NCBI GenBank assembly: GCA_018907035.1 | Contig: JACCIC010000036.1 | Coordinates: 3,487,001 to 3,551,000 of the forward strand | Direction of reading: 5' to 3' | Length of the DNA stretch: 64,000 nucleotides | From: Sycobia sp. Sy_11 | Lineage: Eukaryota; Arthropoda; Insecta; Hymenoptera; Epichrysomallidae | In this document: positions 10,657 to 23,252 of the stretch, one piece after another | Layout: each line of letters begins with the position of its first letter | Numbering within the stretch: position 1 is the first letter of the stretch | Position numbers and translations under genes: made by a program | Notes under the pieces: generated by a model | Database searches by the model: none | Seen by the model: only the letters and a program-made list of their open reading frames with translations | Told to the model about the DNA's origin: nothing

Positions 10657-11150
10657 GATAATATTTCGATCTGTTTTGTGCTAATAAAACTCAATGTGTT
10701 CTTACTTTCTCTTTCATCGACCTCTTCAAATGAATTCAAATTAGAAGCAAACGGTAAAACGTTCTAAGTCAAATACAGCTATTCTTTTCATCAAGCCTTA
10801 AATTTATTTATCAAGCAGCAGTAATGGGAAATGCATAAAATATATTCACAAGAGGATCATTGTATCAGATGGATAATCCATCGCTAAGATGATTATTGTT
10901 ATCCTGTGTGATGTATACTATATTCCTTTATATTAGGTCAAAAATTCGTATATAAAATTTTTATATACAAATTTTGTATATAAATTTCTGCCACTCGAAG
11001 ATCCATATGAGTAGTCGCATGTATTTTTATTATTTGCAATGAATATGTTTATATCACTCCCAACATAAAATGATTATAATATAAATTGTTTAACATCCAA
11101 TAATATTTACGATGTGAATGTAAAAATTCTTGGTTAATGTAAAAAAATAA

Positions 11151-11155
<5 letters not shown>
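10650..11155. other. gene-free AT-rich stretch
   Basis: Nothing recognised apart from a short inverted repeat (TATATAAAATTTTTATATACAAATTTTGTATATAA) at about 10951-10984. Confidence 0.5.

Positions 11156-11208
<53 letters not shown>
11156..11208. repeat. (TA)n microsatellite
   Basis: About 26 TA units. Confidence 0.92.
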
Positions 11209-11213
<5 letters not shown>

Positions 11214-12713
11214 AAGAAATTTTATTTACATAATTATCAATAAAATTTCATATTATCTGCCTAAATTGCTTAATAATAAATTACTTTATCTTTTTTCTTG
11301 TTATGAAAGAGCTATGGCATATTGGTAAGGGTTTGACACATCTAGACCACCTAAATGTAAAGAGTCGTGTATATATCACACAACACTATACGTCAACAAA
11401 AATATTAAATATTGAGCGTCAGTCGAGAACAAAGATAGATTAATATATCTTTGATCCAGGACTGGACTATTTGAGCACCATGAATCCTGCTAATTCTCGT
11501 CCACCTCAATGCCAGGATAATTATCCAGCGAGTGGATTTTATTATTATACGAGGGGTCACTAAATTGGAAAATTGAAGAAGTTTTATTGTACTTTGCGGT
11601 AGAGTAACTTAAATAGAGTAGCTCAATGGGCACGAGGTACAAATTAATCCTAGTTAGCACATCAGTAATAGGGAAATATTTCATTTTATAAAGCAATAAT
11701 TTCATTGTATTCTCTTTCACAAGTCAAAAGCAGAAAATTTCAATTTAATTTTAAAAGTATCATATAACTACATAAAACAATCAATACATGAATATTAATA
11801 CATTGGACAATTACACTTCGGCTAGCAAGGAGATCGTGCCAATTCCAAATCGTAGATTTACTCAAAATTTTAAGTGTAAATAAAATACTTTATTCTTGAT
11901 TTCTAATAAATTAATTCTATATTAGCTAATGCTAACCTTCGAATTATCGCATGCATTTTTTCTTCGGGAAAGGTGATACTTCATCTGAAATTCCCATGTA
12001 AGTATCCCCCGACTAATAATAGATACATGTCTATCACCATATGAAACTTAAAGGTGTCATTCCAGTGATCTGAACGTTAAAAAATTGTATTGGCAACTGC
12101 TTCTATAACTGTAGTAATTTAATTTCCTCTACAAGGAAGGGTAAAATAACGGAAATTTCTTTATAACTTTTTAATTGATCAATATTTTTATATAAAATTT
12201 TGATCATCTTAAAAATAATATTTGTTGTACTTAAATTCTTGACTGTAATATTTTTTTCAAGATTCTATTCATTTTTTAAAAGACTTTTATATTCGCTATT
12301 TCTTATATCCGTTGGTTTTATTGCAATTTTTATTGAAACTTCATAACCTGATTTGCACATAAGTTATTGTGTGTAGGTTCATTTTCGTACATGCATACTT
12401 ACTTAACATATTTCAAATCTTGACGTAAAATCATTGCTGATTAATCATTTGGTCTGAATGAATAAATTTTGCATATTATGTGCATATAACACCTCTACAA
12501 GTGTAGAAACAATCTAACATTGTATTAATGTTTGACTTCACTTAATTTACTTTTATACATGAGCAAAGAGTCGAGGAAGTGGTGGAAAGATAATTTTTTT
12601 CCTCTTGTGACCTTGTCCATCAGTCCTCGCCGCATCATTAAATTTGTAATAATTGTAAGAGCAAAAAAAAGAGAGAGTGAGAAACAGCAAGAGGAAGAGA
12701 AATGACAGTAGAA
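11209..12713. other. gene-free AT-rich stretch
   Basis: No coding sequence or repeat was recognised. Confidence 0.5.
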
Positions 12714-12719
12714 CGAGAG

Positions 12720-12758
<39 letters not shown>
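12714..12758. repeat. (GA)n purine tract
   Basis: GA-rich tract with about 15 perfect GA units inside a wider G/A-rich region (12660-12800). The minus-strand Leu/Ser/Phe-rich ORF over it is a repeat artefact. Confidence 0.88.
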
Positions 12759-12759
<1 letters not shown>

Positions 12760-13553
12760 ATGAAGAGGAAGAGGAAGAAGAGTGGCAGAGAGAGAAAAAA
12801 GCGGAAAGTGTTGAGAACGTACATGACGATATCAGAACCGAATAAAATTACGCAATAACTCCACCACAAGATTATTGCTGCCATTTATACTTAATAAGGA
12901 TTCAGTGTTCAGAATTCCCATAAGTGTTAATTACTTTGAAAATAATAAGATCCCCTGCCATGTCAGAGGAATCTTATTAGCCATCCTTATTCTGTAACAT
13001 ATTCTACCGATAGTGCAATTTTTTTAAGAAGATCTAAAAACATTCGTTAAAGGATTGCAACGCTTAGATGCAAACACGAACTATTTGGGCTGTCTAACAC
13101 TAGGGTCTTATGTCATTCCGATTGCAGAACAGTGGTTTCTGTAGCCGTCATTGAGTTTAGGTGAAAAGATACCCGGTCATGGTATTCCAGAATTTGGCTA
13201 TTGTCCAACAGATATTCTGAGATTATCGGCGTATTTTGAAGATTCTTGTCTCAGACACGGTAATCCAGCTTCACTCAGAATATAAACATTACTAATGTAC
13301 CAACGATATTTGAAAAATAGAGCGCGGGATCCTAATATAAATATCTTCAAGTAGCTTCAGATTTATATGGTACGTATGATAATATTCTATGATAGTACCG
13401 AATACTCGTATTTCTTTTCATGGAGATAATGTCTTGTTATCTCTTGAATCTCATGGAGATAATATTAATATTATCTTGAATATTTTGAATGTATTAATTT
13501 AATCTGTCAAGTTTTTCATTATCTTCAATTTTACTACTACATATTATTTTCAT

Positions 13554-13756
13554 GGTGATACGATGACTTGATTGCTAAATCGAAGGACTAGTAATTCTGT
13601 CATCCAAATTCAAGTCCCGGTTTCAACCAAATGAGACAAGTACCGCTGTACAAGTTTAGATGTGTTTTGTTTTCAAACACATCGAAGACCTCCGTCGCTA
13701 ATTAACACCACTATTTAGGAGCAGAAACAGAGCGACGTTAAAAAACATAAAAAACA
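13554..13756 (+). mobile_element. tRNA-derived SINE, copy 2 (diverged)
   Basis: Aligns along its length with the copies at 225-426 and 41004-41207: TACGATGACTTGATTGCTAAATC (box-A region), CCAAATTCAAGTCCC (box-B region), TTTTGTTTTCAAACACATCG, GACCTCCGTCGCTAATTA and an A-rich end. More substitutions than the other copies and no clear target duplication, so it is older. Confidence 0.72.
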
Positions 13757-16700
13757 ATTTCATAATAAATATTTAATCATTAATAGATTCATTCAATTTA
13801 TTACATATGAAAGTGTATTAAATTGTTATATAATACTCTCGTATTCACTATTAAGCAATATTATTTTTGTATTTAATTTGTTATATATATAATATTTAAT
13901 TTGTATTTAATTCCACTAAATTTTAGTTTATGGTTAGATTCAATTGCTATGAATAATAAAACATCAATATGTTTTTTACTTATACAAAATTATATTTATA
14001 GACCTTGATTGTTAGATTAGCTTAGTTAAATTAAAAATATAAAGATAAAAGAAGATTAAAAAGGAAATAAATCTCTCGCGCTTTGAATTCTTTTAAGTTA
14101 ATCCAATTATTTCTTTCTGAGCACAATTATTTTTAAAACAGTATATTCTATATCATTTTTATATTTTACTCTTCGTTATTAACCGTTTTTGCCGTTCAAA
14201 TTCATTTATGAATCTCGTCTTAAAATTTTTAGTTTATTTTTTTCGTCATCATTTTTCTTTTCTCAAGTATGAAATCAAAGCTGTCAATGTGAGCACACAG
14301 TACATACGAGGATAAAGTAAACGAAATATTTCTTAAGTTATACACCGATTTTATCATAAAAGCCATAAAATACCCTCAACCATGGTACACTAAACTTTTT
14401 CTCGAGTAAAAACACGATTTTCCAACTGGTTTGTAAAAGCGCCAGTGAATCTTTTTATACGTCGACACGCGCACGATTGGAATTCCCGCGGGAGCAGACG
14501 AACCATGAAGAAGAAAGGGAAATAAAGAAACAAAGAGCAAGGTAGAAGAAGGAGGAAAAGAGAAATAAACGTGCAAAATCAATAACAGAATAGAAATAAT
14601 GAATAAGTGAGAATAATAGAAAAAGTGAGTAATTAACAAAAGTAACACGTAAATAGATTCGTAAACTTGTGCTATCGACGACAACTTTAGTGGTAAAAAG
14701 AATATTACACTTTCCGGTAAGCTTCTTACAAAAATTATAAAATTACACATAGATATTATATTTTTATAAATTCAACATACGTATATAGATGTGATTTTAC
14801 ACAATGTCATGAAGTACTTATTTGTTTCTTTCTGTGTAATATTGATAAGTTTCATGCTTATGGCAATCCCCCTTTGACCGTCATATGTGATAATTGGCTA
14901 CTCTAATTTGATATAAATATATCTGAACTCAGTCATTACAATATCGCTAAACCGTTTGAAATTTATATAAAAAAAGTACATTAAAACTATAAACATAGAC
15001 CCAATGTTTATAGTTCTCTTATAATTAAGTCACAGTGACCGTGACCTTCTAAAAGTTTGCTACTGTTATAAAATAATTAAAATTTAATGCTATTTACATA
15101 CTATATCCAAAATAAATAATCTTCTAGTTTATATTTAATAAAAATTCCTTTGAATTATAACTACAATGAACTATATCAACAATAAAAAATGTTTACTTCC
15201 GGTATAATTTTTTTAAAATTAAAAATGAAATGCTAAAATGATATCTTCAAATTAATGAAGAATTCAAAAAATTCTTTCACCGACGGTACAGGGCTAATAA
15301 CACATTTTAATAAGTTCAATGCCAGACATATAGTTTGTACCATTATTAAAAAATCTAAAACAATTTTTGGAACTTACTTTTCAAGCAATATGTATTAAAA
15401 CTTTTATTTATCTAAAAAAATTGTCAATAAATCTTGAAACAAGTGTTCGATAATCATAAATTAAAGTTAAATTAAAGAGTATAGTATTTGAAAATATCGA
15501 TACAAATGCTGTGTATAAAGCGTTTTCGATAAAAAATATCAACCCATCGACAACTTAATGCACTGGTTGGAGATGTTTAAGTAAAATAAATATCAAATTT
15601 ATTACAACAATATGAAACAATTTATGATACACAGATCCACGATTATATACCAGAATTCAAAACATTGTTAACCGTATGGATAATAGCTTTAAAAGCCGTC
15701 TAAAGCGTCTAATCATTTAAAAATCAACTGAAATTTTATGATATCAATCATATGAACTTTTATTTATTGATTACCTTGAAAAAGACAAAAGCATCCTTAG
15801 CGAATGCTTTATCGTGTTATTATCCTCTAGTTTTATTAACTAATCTAATAGATTTAGATGATACTTGGTTAGAAATGTTGTTATAGGACCATGCGTAAAG
15901 AGGATTGAATTACATGTTTTTCAAATAGTTTCGATCTCTTTTATTAATACAAAGAGAACTAATAATTTTTTTAGGATTTGATTTCAATTCATAGTTTCAT
16001 TTATAATTTATATTTCTTGATTAAGCCTAATCGATTTGGTCGAACGGCGGAACAACCATAATCGTTTTATAATACAATTTAGTCAGACTACGTATAATTT
16101 TATAAAAACAGGTTTTACTTGATTTATCGATGCAACTAAATATATAAAATTTAAATTGACGCTTTTTATAGTTCACAGTATCAATGTTATATGAATAAAT
16201 TAATTTGATTGCGCTCGTTTGTATTTTAGTGTAGTTATAAATGACTACTATACCGATCAAATAGACCGAAGGTAACTTAAGCGACAAGAAAATTAATTGT
16301 GTAGTTAAGATGCGTAAGTAATGCAAGTTCATGGATAATTCATTTAAAGCTCAACTTAAATTATAATCTAATTGAGAAATTACTTTTAGAGTATAATTAA
16401 GAAATTTATAATCAAGAACTTTCAAAAAAGTTTTTATTATACGTTTGGAATTATAATCAAATATATTATGATTTATTGTTTTAATTTTTTTAAATTTTAC
16501 CAAAACAATTTTTAAATACTATACACTATATTAATAATTGAAAGTTGTGCTATATGAATAATAATTTCTGTAAATATTGATTTATTTTGGTATATATAAA
16601 TTTATATTGAATTTTTCATAGTTTGTAGGAAAATCAAAATTCCATTTGACTTGAATATCTTCTTAGAGATAAAATGCCTACACACGATTCTGAAAATTTA

Positions 16701-17190
16701 CATTCGATATTCTATCTATTTGTAATTCATATTTTAATAAACATAAGTGTAGACATTGTACTACATCTTTTTGAATCACGAATACAAAGTTTATACGTAT
16801 GATGCTTTCAGATATTTGTATATTTTCCCTTAGTATATGCCCAAGCCTATATATAATTATTCGAATCGAAGGGCTTTGTATTACCAAGTATTACCATAAT
16901 TGCGTAGGCGCTGTATATATAGCGCACAGTCACGCACCCTCTTCAGCTTTATACATGGCGCCGTTCTTATGCGATAAATTCATTCTGAGAAGGAGGGGAT
17001 GGAGTTAAAACACACTCGACGATGCGTAAGCTCATTTGCAATATGCCTAATACGCGGATGATTAATTCAACGTTTCCTCCAGTATTTTGTCAAATTTGAA
17101 TTTCTTTCACATTTCATTACTGCTTAACACTCACGCACGCGCATATACACATACACACATATGCACACACAAACGCACGCCTGCGCGCAA

Positions 17191-17192
<2 letters not shown>
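13757..17192. other. gene-free AT-rich stretch
   Basis: No supportable gene. A slightly more GC-rich, purine-rich patch lies at 14450-14560; the 124-codon minus-strand frame across it has no recognisable domain or splice context. Confidence 0.5.

Positions 17193-17221
<29 letters not shown>
17193..17221. repeat. (AC)n microsatellite
   Basis: About 14 AC units preceded by degenerate CACACG/ACGCAC sequence from 17130. Confidence 0.9.
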
Positions 17222-17223
<2 letters not shown>

Positions 17224-20084
17224 ATTGAAATAATTTTTTGTTCTCACTGCATTTGAAATTTAATGCCTGTACTTGTTCTATTATTCTATAGGAGATGTTT
17301 ATTCTATTCTCTTGGATAGGAAGAAAAACGCATTTTAGGTAACAAATAATCCAAAAATAAAACTGAAATATTTACTTACACTTTCTTCTCGACAGAGAAA
17401 CCTAATTGCAAAAATTGATAAATAATAATCATTTCAAGTAACAAGTGAATACGTTATAGAGTTTAATATGAAATTAAACTCTGATTTTTATAAGTTATAC
17501 CAGCTCCTTTGTTTTTATTCAATGTTCTTCGAGAAAAATTGATAGAAAAAAATCATATATAAATCATAAATGAAAAATCCTAAAAAATTCGGCAACTTCG
17601 TCATAAAATCCAAATTAGAATCAACCTATTAACGTAACTCAAATCATAACTGTCATGGTATTCTTTGGCGATCGATGCTATGTTTCTGTATATTTAGTTT
17701 ATTTGAATTAAATTATGAGCCTGAATATATACTAAATCTCTTGAAAATATTAATACTTATTCTAAGACTCAGTTCTCAATTGTCAAACTAAAAAAGTAGT
17801 AACACTTGAGGATTCTTCATTTATGAGGTATTTTCTTCTTGAAGTCGGATATATTTTCTCGAGTAAAATGTCACGGAATCAAGCCAGTATCTCGTAACCT
17901 TCCAAACGCCAAAACGAATAGCAGCTTTTCTACATAATTTTATGTTATATAGCACTCCTTAGAGCCCGACAAAAGCGAACAGCTCAGAAAAAGCTCAATT
18001 ATAAGTAGATGCAAAATTATTTTATGAAATAATTGTTTTCTACTTTGCTATGCGATTTTCTTCTCGCTCTCTCATGGCACCAAAATGAAACTCTTCAAGG
18101 TCACATTTTCATTTTCAGTTATAGACCTATTATAAATAGTAGTATTTCAACTTAATAAATATTGTTACTTATTAACTATTGTAACTTTATTAAGTATTGT
18201 ATCTTTATTAATTTCTAGAAACAAATCAAAATATGTAATTTGTATTTTAATATTTCATATTATACGAATCACAACCTGAATAAACATTAAAACATTTTTT
18301 TGAATGAAAGTTAATTTAGCGGCTTATTGATTTGACTTTCCCTTGTGGAACTCATGTAGGTAAACTTATAAACTTAAATTTAGAATTACATATTATAAGG
18401 TTTTCGTCAATTAATTACAGAGCAAGTCGAATGACCCATGTTAGTTATTTTTAAAACAAAAATCCCATAATATTCCGTATTATAACACCCCGCGCGCTTT
18501 AAATAATTTCTTTAATTCGCTTCATCTGTCCTCATATAACAAATAATTAAAGAAAATTTTGTTTTTATTATTAGACAAAATAAGTTCATGCGCCATATTT
18601 GAAAATAATGGAATATTAAAGCGAAAATCAGTACATAAAAATCAATTTAACATTAATTTGACCCCAAACTTGACCGGTAAAATTTCGTTTTACGACTTTA
18701 ACGATAATAACTATTTCGTGATATGAAAGAAGGAATAAAATGGAATAGCATCCCTTTAATAGAGTCTGAACAGTAGTTATACGAGAATTCATATAAGTTA
18801 CTAATCTATGATTCAAAAAAAGAAATATATGTTTTTATATTAATTGATATCGAAAATGCATACTAGGATAACAAAACTCATCCACTCGCGAATTCAACGT
18901 TAGACTATTATTACTCACGCGTATGAAATCTCAAATGATGGAGAATATGCAGTGTATTGAATTAATAACTTTGCCTCTAACCTATATATGAGAGAAATGA
19001 GAGAGAGAGAGAGAGATGTATATAGCATAACAGCAGTGCGACGTGCTTGCCATTGACAATGATTATAGCGCGTATCAGCTATGTTTATTCCTTTATATAC
19101 ACATACATCGCTGTGCGGAGGTCGATGAAATCGCGAGAGCGTGCGCACATATATATGCGGGTATATTATACACGACTTGTTCGCATTATATCTTCGACAA
19201 TGGTGCTGCCCGCGACTTTTTGTACAAAAGTTCACATGTAAATGCATGGAATCGGATTTTCAAAGAGACGATCTATTATATATATATATATACACATCGG
19301 TTATATACAATTAAGGAGCTAAATAAACCAACTATATAAATTCCATGAAAATGTGTTATCCTATGATTATTGTTGTAATTGATATGGCAAAGTTGACCAA
19401 TTTATTTTAAAGGCGTCATTTGAATTCTAAATGACAATTTTTTAATGCTATTTATCAGAAGCAGCAATATATTAATAATTGTACATTAGTTACATTTTAT
19501 TTTAAATATCGATGTCAATCCACGTCGCTTCTCGTGTAAAAACACTTGGGCTTACCTTTATCTGTGCGTGCGTGATGGTAGCATAGGGCGACCGAAAAAA
19601 CATTGTTTTTTCAAATTTTTTCTTTTGTTCAGTAAATTAATAATCAATGATCAATATTATGAAAATTGAAAAATAAACTTCGAAAAATTTTTCTCAAGCT
19701 TAGGAAAATTTTGATTACAAATCATCTTCTCGTTTCATAATACAAATTAGAAATGAAAAATCCTCAAAAGAATCAGTATGAATTATGCAAAAATTTAATT
19801 GTTAATATCTATTATATATCTCATTAAACAATCAACTCCGTGGCTCCATAATTCAACTAAATTTTGTCATATCTAAATCTTGCTAAATACAAAAATCCAT
19901 AAATTTCTTATCGTTTTTATACTTCATTGGTTACCTCCTTAAAGATGAAAATACGGACCGTGCTCATTGTAAATTATATAGAAAATTATATGTAACCCTA
20001 TACGATGAAATTAATATTATTATTTTTTTGATTTGCGCTATTTTATTACTAAATAATGAGACTATTTTTATGTAAATCATATAT

Positions 20085-20091
<7 letters not shown>
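17222..20091. other. gene-free AT-rich stretch with a GC-richer patch near 19.1 kb
   Basis: No gene assembled. Positions 19025-19260 are less AT-rich and contain several CpG sites and a short (GA)n run (18998-19015), which could mark regulatory DNA, but I see no defining signal. Confidence 0.4.

Positions 20092-20125
<34 letters not shown>
20092..20125. repeat. (TA)n microsatellite
   Basis: About 17 TA units. Confidence 0.9.
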
Positions 20126-20128
<3 letters not shown>

Positions 20129-22120
20129 GAATTTTCTTTTTGGTCAATTTAATATTTATTAATCGTATCTCTGAATGCATTATAAAACTGTAAAAGGAAG
20201 ATCATTATCATGTAGCAAACTTATAGGTGCGTTTAAATATATGATTTATATTATCCAATTACATCAATTTTATATAGTTACAGTTAGGAATTTTGTTAAA
20301 AAATACAATTATTTTAACACATAAAGGAGAGAGTCAGATTAAAGAAAAAACTCAGATCATGTAAGGTCACAAAAAGTATAAAATACGCCAGGGACATATT
20401 TAGCATACCGACTAGAATGTTCAAAGACGCACGTATATTACGAGGAAATAACCTCTGCTATGAGCTTATTTTCACTTGAACATTGATTTTACTTTACTTA
20501 AAATTAAAATATAAATTTTTTTCATATATGTATTTGATAAAGTTTTTAAGATACAATTTACAGGCTAAACGCATTAATCAAACTATCTCGTTTTTAAGCT
20601 CTAATACTAAGGGTTCTTTAAGCACAGTTAAGTATAGCGTAATAAAGAACATTCAATCTTCTAAACTTTTTTTTCATATACTTAAGTTTACATAGAAAAA
20701 AGACAAATGAAATAAAAGAAACCAAATCGATTACTGATCAACCGACTTCTGGAAAACCATTTCTACGTCTGAATGCGGAAGAAGAACTATGAAAGGAGAG
20801 AAAATATTCAAAAGAACTTCATAAAAGAGCTTGAATTATGCGTATAATTAACGAGAAGTTGTACTCGTAAATTCATCTTCAGAAACTTCGAAACTTCCTG
20901 TGCGGCGACATTTTATCAAAGACTATTTTTTTCACGAGCAACTCTACCTTATTTCTTCCCTTCTTTATCAACAAGTGACGTAAAGATCAGTGGGTATAGT
21001 AATTGGTACATAATTTTAATTAATAAACAGTAGAAGATAAAATATTACCTTTTGTTTCTTAAATTACCTATACAATTAAATTCTCTAAAAGCGCGTACTT
21101 TTACTCTAAAAAAATGCTTTAATTTTTCGAGAGAAGCACAAATACATATTTCTAGCTTAGCAATCGGTATCCTCCATTGAATGACATGTAAATGTAGGCA
21201 ACTAAACAAACCACTCTGATGGTATTATTATTTATTACCTACAGTTAATTAAATTAAATTTAAAATTAACTAAATTTTCAATAAAACATGTGATTGATTT
21301 ACATATCACTGTCAGTTTTTCAATTTCACTAATGTTTTTATTCTTTCCCTATATTTTTGTTCCACTATCTATTGATAATACTTAAATTATTTATTATCTT
21401 TATCTAGTGATAGTGTTTTGAATATAAAATATTTTGATCTAATTCGCTAGATAAAAGAATATGACAGCCCAATACATATTCCACTGATATTTTGGTATTT
21501 TAATATATTTTACAGATGTGTATGAATGAATTTATCAAAGTTAATATGGAGTTTAGTATTTCGGAGTAGCTTAGATATGAAAAAGAGAAAATAATCAGTG
21601 ACGTTCAGCTGTATATTAATTATTACAGCGGTATGCTTAAAATAACAACGAAATTTTTACAGTGATTTATTGTATGTCTTAATTTTAACCAATTCCGGAA
21701 AAATCTGAATTCTTATTTAATTCTACGAAAGAAGTCAGAAATAAAACTTAGCAAATTTATTTTCCTGAAACTAATCAACTTTTTTCCTACGCCCCCTATA
21801 TGCTGACCCTAAGCTTCACATAAGTCGGTCACCTTATACATTGTTTAGCATAATTTTGGTAATGCATAATTACTCCACATTACGAGTCTTTGAATCCAAT
21901 CGCCAGTTTATAAAGAATTACCTTTCCTCAATCCTCTTCAGATGTGGAGCTCCAATCATTTCAGCGCCAAATATTACAAATACACACCCATCCATGTATC
22001 CTCCAAAGTCTGCATATCATTCGGGTCCTATGCCCCCTCCCCTGTCCGCGCAAAGCTCTCGATCTTTTCACAAGTCAAAATTCTCCTATGTAACTAATAT
22101 CCACTATTATGCACTACAAG
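20126..22120. other. gene-free stretch left of the CpG-rich promoter-like block
   Basis: Nothing recognised. GC content rises from about 21780 onward. Confidence 0.45.
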
Positions 22121-22129
22121 GGCCAGTTG

Positions 22130-22560
22130 GCCAGGGAAGGGCGCCGGCGCCCGATCGACCGCAACACGTCGGCGATGCGCGCGAGCAGCGCGCGCCCACT
22201 GCGGTACGGTGCGTATGAATATACCGGGGTGGGAGCGTTGCGCCGCGACGCCGCGAGATAGACTGAATCCCCGTGCGAGTATCACTATAGTCTTCCGCGA
22301 CAGGCGGCGCGGGCGTCCCGACGGCGCGCGTCTCCCTTCCCTTCCGTCGTGTTCCACGTGGCCCGCGAGCGCCGACGCGCGGCGTCGCGTCTTATATATA
22401 ACAGTATATAGATGCAGCGACGACACTCCATGCGCGGCGAGCTCACGGAGAAATTTGGCATCGGTCGGCGGGGTCGGGGAAGGAGGGAGCTCCGCACGCG
22501 CCATGGACAGATAGACGAACGTGTGTAACGAGATGCTACGGAGCGCGGTGAGTTAATACG
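22130..22560 (+). promoter_or_regulatory. CpG-rich promoter-like block
   Basis: The most GC- and CpG-rich ~430 bp in the window, in an otherwise AT-rich setting. It contains a TATA-like element (CTTATATATAACAG, 22391-22404) and, about 150 bp downstream, a strong splice donor (GCG|GTGAGT, G at 22548). This suggests a transcription start near 22425 reading right. The TATA-like string is nearly symmetric (minus strand also reads TATATATAAG), so leftward transcription cannot be excluded. Confidence 0.5.
22425..22547 (+). other. possible first exon of an unresolved plus-strand gene
   Basis: The stretch between the TATA-like element and the GTGAGT donor at 22548. It holds a 33-codon ORF starting at an ATG near 22429 (MRGELTEKFGIGRRG..), a very short ORF (ATGGACAGATAG), and a last ATG followed by CTACGGAGCGCG up to the donor, which would give MLRSA before the intron. 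No matching downstream exon was identified in the window, so this may be a 5'-UTR exon with a long intron. Confidence 0.35.
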
Positions 22561-22710
22561 ACCGCGAGCCAGTGACCTCATCGTCGAGCACAATTTAAGG
22601 AAGCGGGGGGAAGAGGAAACTCGAAGATAGCGGACGAGGTCCCAGCAAGGCGAAAGGTCGGATCGGACTCCTAGCTGCAAATTGTACTCGAGATTGTAAG
22701 CGTGGCGCAT

Positions 22711-23196
22711 CGACTATCGGAACAAAGAAGGTAAAAAGGATGTTTCGCATATGTATTTTTACTTGAGATCTCTTATTTTATTTAAAGTCAAATCAACGAC
22801 GAAATAATTAATGATTCTGACAGTAAATCCAAAACACATAGAAATTATTAGTACAATTTTATTCGAAAAGCAGTACAATTTAAATCGAAATCATTTGACG
22901 TTTTATAATAGCTTCGTTACGTGATCGTTGTTTAAAAATATAAATACCTAATAATATCTTTCGTTGTCTATTGGAGTTGTGTAATCTTCTTGAAGATATT
23001 AACATTTCTTGTATTTCTTATACGCTATTACATTTGTGGTCTATGGCGAGGTGTAATTTTTAATAACTTAGCTATTGTACGTTTTATAATTTAATTTCCA
23101 ACGGTGCATCAACTGAGGTATCTGAAGTGCTAGGATATATCCTACACTTGTATAGACACCATTTACCTCTTCATAGACACCCTTAACAAAAGGTGT

Positions 23197-23201
<5 letters not shown>
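22711..23201. other. gene-free AT-rich stretch
   Basis: Downstream of the CpG-rich block; nothing recognised. Confidence 0.45.

Positions 23202-23248
<47 letters not shown>
23202..23248. repeat. (TA)n microsatellite
   Basis: About 23 TA units. Confidence 0.92.

Positions 23249-23252
<4 letters not shown>

Noticed and set aside
12525..12884. Minus-strand Leu/Ser/Phe-rich 119-codon ORF
   Set aside because: Reading of a purine-rich (GA)n tract; no conserved domain.
14376..14750. Minus-strand 124-codon ORF
   Set aside because: Phe/Leu/Ser/Tyr-rich low-complexity composition, no motif and no splice context.
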